Positions 10,660 through 22,055 of a stretch of DNA of 43,108 bases are shown here, one piece after another (within the stretch, counting starts at the first letter, position 1; every line of letters starts with the position of its first letter). Source of the stretch: Hemicentrotus pulcherrimus. Its lineage: Eukaryota; Echinodermata; Echinoidea; Camarodonta; Strongylocentrotidae. Under the pieces are notes generated by a model. The model was given only the letters and a program-made list of their open reading frames with translations. It made no database searches and had not been told where the DNA came from. A program made the translations under genes and the position numbers. The stretch covers positions 63,702-106,809 of the forward strand of contig BEXV01000641.1 of assembly GCA_003118195.1 (NCBI GenBank), in the 5' to 3' direction.

Positions 10660-10985
10660 ACAAATTTGAATATGAGTGAGAGAGTTGGAGAAAATGAGTG
10701 ACAGAAAAGGGGAGAGAGATAGAGAGAGAAACAGACAGAGAAAGAGAGGGAAATTTGAAAGACAGAGAGGGAGAGAAGTGAAAAAGAGATAAAGATAGGA
10801 TTGGAAAGAGAAATGGGGAAAGGAGTAAACAAGAGAGGGAACCAGAAAGAAAATAAGAGATGGAAAGCAAAACAGAAAGAGCTTGAGAGAAAAGATTGAA
10901 TTTGAGGAAAACCTCAAAAGGGGAAACAGAATGGGACAGAGAGAAAATAGTGAGATGGAATAACAATGGATTTAAAAAGTGAGAT
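10660..10985. repeat. GA-rich purine tract
   Basis: The plus strand is an imperfect GA/GAGAGA/GGAAA purine tract interspersed with A-rich words. The long leucine/serine frames on the minus strand come from this composition. Confidence 0.85.
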
Positions 10986-11457
10986 AAGAAAAGCATATTT
11001 GGTTTAGATGTTATGTTTCACTATGAAAACCTGGCACATTAACAAGCCTCAAACATGTAAATCGAAAGGAAACTTTAAATTTTAGATCTCCATCATGGAA
11101 TAACTCACAACAACTCTTCATCCTCCAAGACCTCCATCCAAGGAACATGCAACCTTGCTCAATGCAGAGGAGGACGGAGCGAGCACACAACCAAGCGATC
11201 TCTTCTCCTCGCGAAAAAAAAAATCACTAGCCTTTCTCAGGGTCTGTATTGATAAATCAATGCTAATCTCATTTGTTGCGTCGAGATCGATGCACCTAAA
11301 CCATCGTTGATAGACCTATAAGACGAGGGAAGCCCTCCTCCCCCCTAGACAGGAGCAGATCGAAACATTCCTCAGTCAATTTACACTTGTTTAACGAGTG
11401 CTTACCCAGAGATCAATAACTTTAACTGCCTTATCTAGCAATCAATGCCCTCTTGAA
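10986..11457. other. Non-coding sequence, nothing recognised
   Basis: A mixed-composition stretch (about 11140-11420) that looks single-copy, with no recognisable gene. It could be regulatory. Confidence 0.35.
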
Positions 11458-11828
11458 GATGCTGTAGAAGGCATTCATCAACGAGTTTGATGCAGAGAAT
11501 GAATGTGATTTGGCAGATTTTGACAAGTATCTTCATTTTTTGTGATTCAATGTGTAATAGTATTGGTTTAATCCCTTTACAGGCTTTACCTGTGTCTTAA
11601 AGATGCTCTAGTTGGCATTCATCAAGGAGTTTTATGGGGAGATTGACTGTGATTCAGAAGATTTTGACACGTAACTTAATTTTTTAGTCATTCAGTATGC
11701 AATTTCATTGGTTTATCCCCTGAAGATGTATATATTCTGAAATAGCAATCAAGGATTTCAAAAGAAATATTGACTGGGTTTCATTGGATTTGACAAATTT
11801 CACCATTCATCTATTTGCCATCACTAAC
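11458..11828. repeat. Three diverged tandem units of about 123-143 bp
   Basis: Units start with AGATG at 11458, 11601 and 11724. Units 1 and 2 share GGCATTCATCAA, GAGTTT, GACTGTGATTC-like and AGATTTTGACA blocks, and both end near GGTTTA-ATCCC. Unit 3 keeps the order CAATCAAGGA, ATTGACTG, GGATTTGACA but is more diverged. The degree of divergence suggests an old duplication. Confidence 0.7.
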
Positions 11829-11866
11829 CTATAGGGAATATTAGAACTCAGTAGTCAATGAGTTAA
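11829..11866. mobile_element. TTAA-flanked MITE, right-end fragment
   Basis: CTATAGGGAATATTAGAACT followed by CAGTAGTCAATGAGTTAA matches the right half of the 80-bp family (compare the right end at 4623 and the reverse orientation at 26394). The left half is not recognisable. It abuts the third tandem unit. Confidence 0.5.
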
Positions 11867-12083
11867 ACCATGGCCAACAGTCACTGGATACCACTCCATA
11901 TTAGCTGCATACATATCCAACACTCTATCACTCAAGTACCTCTTAGCCTCTCTTTTCCATTTTTCCTTGATTTAATCTCAATTTTTGGTCAGTAATGAGC
12001 GTTCCTTCGCCGAAATAGCTTTTCGTCAATTCACCTGTTGTAATGTACACACAGGCGACTCATATTGATGATGTATTAGTGGT
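11867..12083. other. Short non-coding spacer
   Basis: Unremarkable AT-rich sequence between a MITE fragment and a GA microsatellite. Confidence 0.4.
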
Positions 12084-12143
12084 AAAAGAGAGAGAGAGCG
12101 CGACAGAGATAGAGAAACAGAGAGAGAGAGAGAGAGAGTGGGG
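12084..12143. repeat. GA microsatellite
   Basis: Near-pure GA repeat with a central interruption (GCGCGACAGAGATAGAG). About 110 bp to the right (12259-12280) is a T-run followed by a G-run of about 12. Confidence 0.9.
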
Positions 12144-14168
12144 TTGGGGAGTTTGCACTGTATGAGTGTGTGCACAGAGAGTGGACTCCTTTTCTTGTTT
12201 GCACAGATATATTCTGGTTACACTCTCATAGGCTGAAAACACAAGCACAGTCTGTGTTTTTTTGGGGGGGGGGGCGGGATGGATGCAGTACAAGCCCTAG
12301 CTCAATGAGGGTGCTATCATCATGGTATGATAAATATCGCAAATACTTCTTAAGAAATTGATTTCAGAGCACATCAGAAATGTGACACCCCACATCCTAC
12401 CCTATAATGCCTATAAAAATCAAGTTTGATAAATACATGCTTATGAGGCCATTTAGTCTTTGTTCCATTGCACATTTCAATACACTTTTCATTAAGCTAC
12501 ATAAGAAATTCTGAGCTGATAACTACATTTTGTAATCAATTTGGTTATTGCTTCTGTTGCCAAAACCTAAATTTCATTTTGACTTCATATCATACAAGAT
12601 AAAGCCTGGATGTACATCCCTGATAAATTATAAGCACTCAATACTGAATATAAAATTTGTAATATTCACAGCCATTTGATCTGTTTGATGTAAGCTGTGT
12701 CAAAAAAGTAAAAGATGAATCATCTAAAGCCTTGATTATTTTTAACACAGACTTGAGAGAAATTCGCATCTTCCTTTCAATAAAAGCCATACTAATTACT
12801 GATCATAAAAATCTCAAGATTTGCAAAAACACACTAGAATTCTCTGTACATCAACTTGTTCATTACACTGTAATATGAGACGATCACTGGGACAAGAATC
12901 TAGTGTGTGGTATTCTATTAACTCCTCAGGCTTCTATACACACAAGTGTCTCTAATTAAGAGTCGTTCTTCATGCATATTCTTTCCCCCGTCTCTCAATT
13001 AAGTGGGGAATAATCCCGCCCGAGGCCGAAAGGTGTACAAAACGCTCCGTACCCCCCATGAGAGTTCACCCCATCACCGGCCCTCTCCCCGGTTCCTGCC
13101 TCGTCGCCGCTCGGGGGAAAGTTTTTACGAGGCGGCGGCCGACCCTGTTTGCTGATCTCTATGGCACGGCGCATCGCATAACTTGAGTCAAAGATGGAAC
13201 CCGAAGGAGGGTGTGTGAAGGAAAGATAGGTAGGGTCATCTTTGCTAGCTAGCTTGCCCTAAACACAGTTCTCAGCATTAGATAGAAGCTTGTCTTCAAA
13301 CTGACTGTCTGAACAAGGAAATACTTATCTCAGTCTTATTGTGTATACAGTCTGACTCAATAAAACTGTCGTAAATTAAGTCACTGCTACAAGCCTACGA
13401 GAGCAACATATTTAAGGTTAAATTATTCTTTAGTGACGCCTTTCTAGATTTATGTTTTTAACTTACAAAACCAAATCACACCTCTTTTACAGAAATCTAC
13501 GATAGCAGAATCCAGAAAAAGGTTTCATTCATCAAAACTGATTACAAAATTTAGGAGAAATTGAACCAATTGTTTATTGAGAATTGATATTTTGGAGAGA
13601 GTGAATGCCAATTTAGGTCTGAGATCATATCTAGAGCAGCAATCACTTTTAAATTTTGATTGTGTATCGTGATTTCATTGTGAAAATCTAATAACAATTC
13701 TAAACAAATCAAATAATCTGAATTTGAGATCTAATCATGTCTTTACTTCACAATGAGTTGTTGCTAGACTATCAGAATTGATTGTCTGATGACGAATTAA
13801 ATGACAAAAACACAGGACAGGAGCGCAAAGATGAGACATCACAACGAAATGCGATGGCGCTGTCACTCATTGAGTATTCGGGCCCGAGGCTCTGCAGGGA
13901 ACACCTGCTTGCGAGCGGGAATAATCGCGGTCTTCAAAATTCAGATGAGCCCCGTTATTTGGGTCTCTCGGAGCCTGCGCCCCTCCGGGCTATGTAGGGG
14001 GGAATATTAGCTACAGAGGGGGTCATTACCGTGCCTCATCCTGGGCGGATGCGCCTTCTAATCTCTGTTCAGATGCAAAGACATACCACTTAATCACCAT
14101 CATCTGCTTCATAAAGAGAAGGATGAGGAGGATGATGTTTCCCAGAAAAGCGGATGGGGATGTTGTCC
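12144..14168. other. Non-coding sequence with GC-rich islands at 13000-13170 and 13840-14060
   Basis: Most of the stretch is AT-rich and featureless. Around 13000-13170 GC content rises sharply; the island contains GTGGGGAATAATCCCGCC, which combines Su(H)/NF-kB-like and Otx-like (TAATCCC) words. A second even-composition island spans about 13840-14060, where two overlapping plus-strand frames lack any recognisable domain. These islands are candidates for regulatory DNA only by composition. Confidence 0.35.
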
Positions 14169-14515
14169 GAATTACCGAGAATGACCCAAGATGGGGGATG
14201 GATTAAATCTCTAAAGCAGCGAATTGGCAATACAATTTGCATAACAATCGAAAGAGAACTTAATCCTGATGTCTATTATTCATCTGACTAATATGGCTGA
14301 ATTACAGAGAACAACCTTAAATGGATCAAACCTCTTGCACACTGCTGTACAAGAGCAATACAATTTGGATAAGAATAAGAATAGAGCTTAATCAATATAA
14401 TTAATATAATTTGACAACTCAGATTAAATATCTGGTCCAAATTAATGGGAACAACCTTTGATAATAGGTGGGTCAGATATCTACTATTGCACCATAATTT
14501 GGATAACAGTTTGTA
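14169..14515. repeat. Three diverged tandem units of 130-140 bp
   Basis: Units begin near 14169 (GAATTACCGAGAATGACC), 14299 (GAATTACAGAGAACAACC) and 14439 (AAATTAATGGGAACAACC). The first two also share GCAATACAATTTG and GAACTTAATC/GAGCTTAATC blocks; the third keeps CACCATAATTTGGATAACA. No coding content is seen. Confidence 0.7.
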
Positions 14516-14933
14516 CCTTTAAATGGAGAGTTGAATTCAAAAGAAATTACAAGGTTGTAAATTTGTAGTATTCTGATCAATTACACATTTTAAAATCTTT
14601 AACAATTTTAATTCTTCTTTACATTTACCCCAAATTTGTATTATTCCGTTTTTGACTTATTTATTTGTCATTTATATATCATTTTCAGTTTTATGGAAAC
14701 CAGATTATTAAAGGTGAAGTCAGCCCCTTTAAATTGTCTGGTCTCTGCCGGCCATGGAGCTAACTGGCGAACCTTCATGTTTGCCCAGAGCTCGAATGTC
14801 TGTATAGGATGGCCATAACTAGCGGCACACGCAGCCCGTGTTTTCTCACAACATTGCTTTCAGACCGACCGACTGTGGGCTGCATGATGCTGCCAGGGGT
14901 ATGGAGGAGAAAACTGATGGTGGATTGGCCGAG
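14516..14933. other. Non-coding sequence, nothing recognised
   Basis: AT-rich until about 14720, then of even composition to 14930. Frames at 14636 and 14809 are short and unrecognisable. Confidence 0.4.
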
Positions 14934-14937
14934 AGAC

Positions 14938-14985
<48 letters not shown>

Positions 14986-15601
14986 AGGGAGGGGGTGTAC
15001 TACACTTCCATGTTGTGGGGAAAGAAACTGAGAGAATGAGCCAGATAGATAGAGACAGAGACATATGCAGTGAGAGAAGGAGGGAGATCAAGAAGGAGGG
15101 GGAGAGAGAGAGGGAGAGATAGGATAGACAGAGAGAGTGAGAGAAGGAGATAGAGGGAGAAAGAGAGAGAATGTCCATCACTAGATAGACACACAGAGAG
15201 CAAGAGAGAAAAATTGAAAGAAAAGAACAGAGAGAACATACCCCATACTATTGGTATCAATAACCAAAACAAAACATTACAACAAGAAGAAAAAAAATGA
15301 AGAGAGAAAGAAAAAGAGAGTGAAACAAGAGAAAGAAAGAGTGAGAGAGACAAAGAGAGCAACAACAACAAAATAGAAAGAGAATCAACGCAGAGAGATA
15401 ATATACATTACAATAATATCAGTATCAATACCAGCTGTAAATTTAAAAAAATCATATAACAAGAAGGGAGAAAATGAAAGAGAAATATATAAAGTGTGTG
15501 TGGATGCAGAAAGACTACAGTGTCAATACAAAGCATAAACAAAGCACATACAAAACAAAAAAAAAACTTAAGACAAGAATAGGGGAGAGTGAAAGAGAGG
15601 C

Positions 15602-15632
<31 letters not shown>

Positions 15633-15640
15633 AACATAAA
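14934..15640. repeat. Extended GA/GAGAGG purine-rich tract
   Basis: The plus strand is strongly purine-biased for about 700 bp, with near-pure GA runs at 14938-14980 and 15601-15625 and looser GAGA/AAAGA text between. Long minus-strand serine/leucine frames are by-products. Confidence 0.85.
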
Positions 15641-15780
15641 GAAAGCAAAGAAATGGAACAAAATCATGGCACGTGGCCCTTGTTTGCACGAGCCGTGCAG
15701 CGCTTTCACACTGACGACGGACGCTCAATATTTACTCACAGGCTTTTCGTTTATTCAGCACGTTGAAATGCTGGCCACTT
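15641..15780. other. Unique-looking spacer between opposite purine and pyrimidine tracts
   Basis: A 140-bp island of even composition (including GCACGTGGCCC, an E-box-like word) separates the GA tract on the left from a CT tract on the right. The flanking tracts are complementary in kind and could pair as a very large hairpin. Confidence 0.4.
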
Positions 15781-15925
15781 TTTTTTTCTTCTTCATTCTA
15801 TGCACCTTTCTCTCTCTCTCTCTCTCTGACTCACACTCACTACACATACACACATACTGTATGCATGAATCCAACCCATCTCTCTCTTTCTCTATCTCCC
15901 TATATCTGTCTCCCTCCATCCCACT
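15781..15925. repeat. T-run plus CT microsatellite with a CA patch
   Basis: T-rich sequence leads into a CT run at 15809-15827, a CACA patch at 15835-15858 and further CT at 15880-15925. Confidence 0.8.
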
Positions 15926-17865
15926 CACTGCAGAACAGAAAAATACAATTACAAACTTGCTTTTAAATGCCACATTTCATGGATTATCTTGAATAAATCC
16001 TTCAACATTTTTATGGTGACAATTCCATCATCTTCAATGTATCTCCTTTCTTCACATAAGTTCCTAAATTACATGTAACTGTTATATCTATATGTCGGAC
16101 AAGTTAATAATTATTGTTAACTTAAATAAAAGTCTTATTGTTCCATAATTATTCTATTACCCCCCCCCCTTCCCCCATGTAAACCACATCTATATTTCAT
16201 AAATACTGCATTGCATGTTTCTTGTATTTTGTACACTACATGCATACATGCATCATTCTAGGCATCTTAATTCCCAACTCCCTTCCTCTCTATCTCTTTC
16301 TCTCTCTCCATCTCTTTCTCTTTCTCTCTCTCTCATCCATTCACTAAACGGGACCGTACATATCCCACTGCTAGAGACTAGAGTGTTTTCTTAGAGGGTA
16401 TCCCGAAGAGAAACTTAATTCTATTTGCTTGTCCGAGCATGAAGTTAGAAGGCCGAAACCCCATCCAGCCTATATACTGCATCTACTAAATGGGGATGAC
16501 GTGCTCCATAGTGTTTAACTCCATGTCATGTATTGTCTGTATACGTTCAGGTGTTATGTACAAAGGGTATTACAACACAGGTCGGTTTCAATGTTTCCTG
16601 TTTACATTTTACCATAATGTAGTGTACATATAGGCCACATTGTATGTACAGAAAGGTTAATTGAAATAAAAAGCCTGAGAGAAAGATGGGCAAAAAGTGT
16701 CTAATATTGTCTGTTTGAATTGAAATTAAAATTGACTTAATGTAGAAATTCAAAAGGTTTATATGTCAATGTTTTATCTCGGGTAGGAATATACATAAAA
16801 GCCTAAGTGAAAAGATTTTGAAAACATTTCAACTCCTGTGCATGATGTACATGTAGATCTGTTTCATTTCTGTTTTTCACGATTAATAATATAACAATGA
16901 AACAGGTCCGCATCACATATTGGAAAACACCATGGGAATTAACATTTATTTCAGTATTTGCTTGGTCTTTTCTTGCATTCAATTTTTGTTAGAGATAAAG
17001 ATCATGGGAAGAGAAATATTGGGGTAACTGGATAGAACTGATGGGGAAATAAGACTTTTTGAACATATTTTCATCCATGACTGGCCATGCACCTGATTTG
17101 GTTAGAATTCAAACTTGTCAGTGAATGAAAATGCTATAATTGTTGATTTTAAATCAACACATACAAGTTTGGTTAGTCACTCATCTAATTTTGTTTCTTT
17201 TTAGTAAATAGCTTTGAACATTAATTTCTTGAATTATGATCGATGTTTGAATGACATGTTGTGCAAACCGGTGTATGTAAACATTACACACATTAGACAG
17301 AAGTAATTTTTTCAGCTAACTTTCCATTTGTCTGTGGAATACATAAAAGGTTTTTTTCATTCTTGATTGTATGTGAATGGCAGCGGGGTGGAACTGAAAC
17401 CCAAATCTATATGTGACCATCTCTACCACCACAAAATTGTGTTTTTAAATGTAAACATTGAAGTCGAAGCTATTCTAAGGCACTTGTTCTCTTTTACCTT
17501 TTACAGTTCCCTTCCTAACAGAAGTGTTACTTCCCAAACATAATAACCAATAAATCTCTCATTCAAATTGATTTGTTTTGACGGATCAGAGATTTGCTCA
17601 ATTTTCTATTTCTCAGTATAGAATCCTCACAAGTGAAGAAAAAAAAAGTGTGAATGGATTTAATGCTCCAGAGATTTTATTCTATCAGTTGGTTGATAAA
17701 GCTAAATTGTACACTTTGTTGATTCATTCATGACTGTCCAGGGGTTACTAAAGGTCATTGCAGTAATGCTTTAGGATGGGAAAATTTGGTTCTGAAACAA
17801 TGTTTATTGAAATTCCCTGCTAAAAATACATTCCCATACCAATGGAATTCTTGAAAAAGCATTGT
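15926..17865. other. AT-rich non-coding sequence
   Basis: No gene is supported. A poly-C run occurs near 16160-16170, a palindromic CATGCATACATGCAT word near 16242, and a CT run at 16279-16335. The remaining frames are short and unrecognisable. Confidence 0.45.
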
Positions 17866-18772
17866 TACATTACAAGTTTGCTTTCTGATATATTCACACG
17901 GTGACGGTATTGATGTTATTTCATTGTTATCAAAACGGCTTTTAATCATTTTTTTTTGCATTCCTGTTTGCCAACCCGAGGACAAAGCATGTACAAGAGA
18001 TACTGAGTAAGAGAAAGAGAGAGACAGAGAGAGATAGAGGCAGAGAGAGAGAGATGGAGGAGACACAGGGAGAGAGAGAGAGAGATAAAGGGGGAGAGAG
18101 ATAAAGGGGAGAGATATAGATAGAATGTGCAAGAGAGAGAGAAAGAGTGGGAGAATGAGAGATAACAAAATGACTCAAATGAAGAAAAAAATGGAAAATG
18201 AAAACATGGAGAGAGAGAGAGAGAAAGAGATAAAGGGGGAAAGAAAAACAGAGGAGAGAAAGAAGAGAGAGACTTCAGATATTGAGGAAGAAGAAAAAAA
18301 AAACCTCAAAAGACGTCCATCNTACATTACAAGTTTGCTTTCTGATATATTCACACGGTATTGATGTTATTTTATTGTTATCAAAACGGCTTTTAATTAG
18401 TCTTTTACATTTGGGTTTGCCAACCCAAAGACAAGAGATACTGAGTAAGAGAAAGAGAGAGACAGAGACAGATAGAGGAGACAGAGAGAGAGAGAGAGAG
18501 ATGGAGGAGACACAGGGAGAGAGAGAGAGAGAGATAAAGGGGGAGAGAGATGAAGGGGAGAGATATAGATAGAATGTGCAAGAGAGAGAGAAAGAGAGTG
18601 GGAGAATGAGAGATAACAAAATGACTCAAATGAAGAAAAAAATGGAAAATGAAAACATGGAGAGAGAGAGAGAGAAAGAGATAAAGGGGGAAAGAAAAAC
18701 AGAGGAGAGAAAGAAGAGAGAGACTTCAGATATTGAGGAAGAAGAAAAAAAAAACCTCAAAAGACGTCCATC
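17866..18772. repeat. Segment present twice around a single N (probable haplotype duplication)
   Basis: Copy 1 is 17866-18321 and copy 2 is 18323-18772, separated only by an N at 18322. Both start TACATTACAAGTTTGCTTTC and end CCTCAAAAGACGTCCATC. They share the ATTCACACGGT block, the GA microsatellite and a run of identical sequence from the AGAATGTGCAAGAGAG block to the end. They differ by small indels and GA-repeat length. As at 5388, overlapping allelic contig ends are the likeliest explanation. Paired look-alike frames at 18125 and 18576 come from this duplication. Confidence 0.85.
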
Positions 18773-20259
18773 GTTAACCAAGGCGAGCGGTCGGAACTTA
18801 ATGAATGTTAATTGTTTGCGATAGGAGACTATGGCAGCCATTTAATTAAAGAGAGCCCTAGCATCCTATCCCCTTCCCCCATTCATAAATGCCTCATACT
18901 AGCTCCGCTCAGTCCCACATGGAGTCTTTTCAGCTGGGCTCTTACATTGTGATCATCTACAGGGGCAGGTGCATGGGCATTATCTCCTGAACAATAGACG
19001 TGTCTGACTACGGGGATGCCCATTCAAGAGACCTAGCAGGGTTTCTTTACCTAACTTCCTATAAGGCTTATTGCAACGTACAAGAGAGAGAATCTAATCT
19101 TGTTATCCCTACCCTACTGCATTAAATGAGGCTTATTGCAGTCTTGATGATGGTCACTCCAATAGAAAAATAGCAAAAGAAAAATGGCAGTCATAATGGC
19201 CAATTTTCATCATTTCGCCTATACACTGCTGAAATTGCCATCATACATGTGTATTTCTGCCAAAGCTGCATTAATAGGAATGGATATATTTACTAAGATG
19301 AAAAATAGCTGAAACCCTGTTAAATTCCTTTTCAGGCTTTAGAAATATTGTTTGATGAAATATATGCTGATATTTTGAATGGAGATATCATCATAAATAA
19401 CTTGCTTATAGTTTATAGTTATATTTATAAAAATTGATACTGAAATTGATACTGAAAATGATATCATTTTGTAAAAGTTCAGTATTGTCCTCAGCAGGTT
19501 TGTAAAAATGTGATATATAAGTATTTCAGCATATTTCCAGACACTGTAGCAAACATTTGTTCAACTGTGATGTACTTCCTAATACCGGTAAATGAAACCC
19601 AAATTGAATCATTTTCCTGTTCAGTCTTACCATTCATTCATAGTATGACCAAAACACTTCCCATTTTACTGTAATACTGATTACATTAGTTTAAGTGCTA
19701 CCCAAATGATTCCTTCTTCATTTCCCGAAATTACTTCAAACAATCCATAGAAATGCATTTATAAGCAATTGTTCTTGTGGCACGCAATCCCAAATTCTAT
19801 CATTATTAATGGATACTATCCTTGCAGCTCAAAATAGAATTTTCATTCAGGCATTTCTTGCCTCCCCTGCCAAAACATCATCAAAACGTATCAATGATGT
19901 TACAGCGTCTATCAGCTAACAATTTCAATTACTGCTGGCATTGTTCTTTGTTTCTTGCATTAAATTTTAAATCCTCACTTGCAAAATACTATTGTAAGGT
20001 CCAAGTCCTGAAAAAGATCATTAATTATGGACTGCAACCTTCCCCCCCCCCCTCTCCAATTCACCATCACTACCACAAAACACAAAAGCTTGAATGCACA
20101 ACTGAGAAATTACTCCTTTTTTAATAGTCAATTGAATGGCGCCTTGTAAAAGGAGGATATCGTTTTGCTTGCATGAATGCCTGTCAAGTAATAGCTCATA
20201 ATTATGACAAGGCCTCATTTTGCTCAGTATTTAGTAATTGGTGGGTATGTAAACGGAAA
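18773..20259. other. Non-coding sequence with an island at 18780-19060
   Basis: After the duplicated segment a mixed-composition island (about 18780-19060) looks single-copy. It includes CCATTTAATTAAAGAG (homeobox-like) and CCCCCATTCATAAATG. The rest, to 20120, is AT-rich with no recognised gene. A poly-C run lies at 20043-20052. Confidence 0.4.
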
Positions 20260-20400
20260 CATCGGGGAAGACAACTTTAAATGATTGATATTCTGATTGT
20301 TTCGTTAATTGAAAAGGGTCAATTAAACATTTATTGATTATGAATAATTTATCAATCACTGTGGGATGTGTATACATCAATAATTTATCGCCTGCTAAAA
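20260..20400. promoter_or_regulatory. Cluster of Onecut-like ATCAAT/ATTGAT sites
   Basis: Within about 110 bp there are ATGATTGATATT (20281), TTTATTGATTATG (20330), TTTATCAATCAC (20348) and ACATCAATAATTTATC (20374), plus GTAAACG (forkhead-like, 20249). The known HNF6 consensus contains ATTGAT (ATCAAT on the other strand), so a downstream or intronic auto-regulatory element is conceivable. The stretch is very AT-rich, which makes chance matches common. Confidence 0.25.
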
Positions 20401-20448
20401 TAGAAGTAACAATGATATAATCAATATAACATCATATTTTGTCTAATT

Positions 20449-20483
20449 TCTCTCTCTCTCTCTCTCCTCTTTCTTTATCTCTC

Positions 20484-20525
<42 letters not shown>

Positions 20526-20540
20526 TCTCCCTTCCTTTCT
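20449..20540. repeat. CT microsatellite
   Basis: Near-pure CT repeat with a few TTT and ATC interruptions. Confidence 0.9.
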
Positions 20541-20968
20541 CAATGATTAAAAGGAATACTTAGATCAAAATATAGAGGTGTGCACAACTACACAAACCCA
20601 TATTTTTTCCTACAATAGTGTAATTTCCAAGCCTGAAATTGTCATTACAGAGTCCTGATGGCATGGACATTTTGAAGCATTTGGATTGGTGAAAGCTATT
20701 TTAAAGATGGAAGGTAGAAAATCAAACATACAAGATGACAACAAATAAAAAAAAAAATAAGCTGTTAGTTAAGCCATGCAGTATAAGCAGCCTTATTGTG
20801 TTAGTAAACCTCGCATACCACTACATAAATGTTATTTAACCAATGGCCCCCTATGTACAAGCAAGCCTGTAACAAATGATGCAAAATATGGTGGTTAATA
20901 ATTCTGCTGTACGGTAGTGATAACTGATAATATAATGATGTTTAATGGAGCAATCCTTCTGTAGAAAA
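20541..20968. other. Non-coding sequence, nothing recognised
   Basis: AT-rich text with no gene, repeat family or RNA signal that I recognise, ending at hairpin member D. Confidence 0.4.
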
Positions 20969-21009
20969 CTAGAAAGGCATTAAAAAATTGTGAATGAACG
21001 CCCTTCTAG
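20969..21009. repeat. GGCATTA hairpin family, member D
   Basis: The left arm CTAGAAAGGCATTAA (20969-20983) is complementary to TGAACGCCCTTCTAG (20995-21009) at 12 of 15 positions, leaving a loop of only 11 nt. It lies about 100 bp left of the larger fold-back at 21105-21270, which also contains an ACGCCCTTCT word. Confidence 0.6.
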
Positions 21010-21104
21010 CTGTCAATTAAATGAATTCCAAGGATATTTGATTTAATTTTTGAAAACTGAATGAATTGAGCATGCTGATGGGTGATATATAGATGGTCCA
21101 TGAA

Positions 21105-21270
21105 CTGCCCGCGAGAAGGACGTAAGTGCGATGCACTCACGCAGGGTACCAGGCCAAAGATCATAACAGCATGGCTGTGATGGTGCAGAAACGATAGCTG
21201 CACGAACGTCCTTTTGCCTGGTACCTTGGCGAGCGAGTGCAGAGAACTTACGCCCTTCTGCCGGCGACTG
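21105..21270. repeat. Branched fold-back structure of about 166 bp
   Basis: An outer inverted repeat pairs AGAAGGACGTAAGT (21114-21127) with ACTTACGCCCTTCT (21246-21259; 13 of 14), TGCACTC (21132-21138) with GAGTGCA (21235-21241), and GGTACCAGGCCAAAG (21145-21159) with CTTTTGCCTGGTACC (21211-21225; 14 of 15). Inside are two smaller hairpins: an ATCA/AGC...GCTGTGAT stem (21160-21181) and GTGCAG/CTGCAC (21183-21188 with 21198-21203). The sequence is richer in GC than its surroundings. The 100-codon minus-strand frame across it is probably accidental. It could be a fold-back transposon, a structured RNA, or a decayed inverted duplication. Confidence 0.7.
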
Positions 21271-21546
21271 GAGGATGATGATAAAGTATTGCTAGATTTG
21301 GTACTCACACTTAATGGTCTGAGCTATTTGAGATCCGGCCATAGACGAGCCTATAGGTTTTGGGGGAGAACAATAGCGAAATGAGCAATTTTTGAGCTTT
21401 TTTAACAAGGAAATATTCTAGAAAAAAAAACATAAAGTCACTGTGTATATGTTCGATGATGATGCCATGCAAAAGTAAATGGATGAGCCTATAATGACGG
21501 GGAAAAGAAAACATTGAATGAGAGAAAACATGCTTCTAAAAGGGAA

Positions 21547-21738
21547 TACAGTCAAACCTGTTTGAGTGACCACCTGTACAGACAAATCACCTGTCTATAG
21601 AGATCACAGTTATTGTTTCTCTGAATTGTGTTTTCAATTGATACATGTACTACAGCAACCTGTACATAAGATCACCTGCTCATAAAGACCACTTTTGTTG
21701 TCTCCAGTGAATGGTCTATATACACAGGTTTCACAATA
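21547..21738. mobile_element. TA-flanked MITE, full-length copy with decayed right end
   Basis: The left end is TACAGTCAAACCTG, identical to the copy at 2238. The interior carries GACCACCTGTAC, an AACCTGTACATAAGATCACC block and CATAAAGACCAC. The right end reads CAGGTTTCACAATA, a decayed version of CAGGTTTGACTGTA. Confidence 0.7.
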
Positions 21739-22055
21739 TTTTGTAACTTTGTAAAGATATTTGTAAAGATGTGAAAAAAACACTAAAGATATGTCATTTT
21801 CACAGGTGTGCAACATAATAGTGAATAAAGGTATACTTTTAGTTACAGTATCTTACATTTTGTAATGCCTCTGTTTATTTCTCAGGCTGAATTCCAATTG
21901 TATAAGACATGAATAAACTACATCTTTCATAAATAAAGTTGATATATCCCTTTAAGGGAGACCAGAAGAGTACCGGTAATAGACGTGGAGTGACCTGGTC
22001 CATCACATCTCTGGAGCTTAGCTCCGTTGCTAGCGATACTCATCCCATAATCATT
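21739..22055. other. Non-coding spacer, nothing recognised
   Basis: AT-rich text, followed by a small GGAGC/GCTCC palindrome at 22012-22024. Confidence 0.4.
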
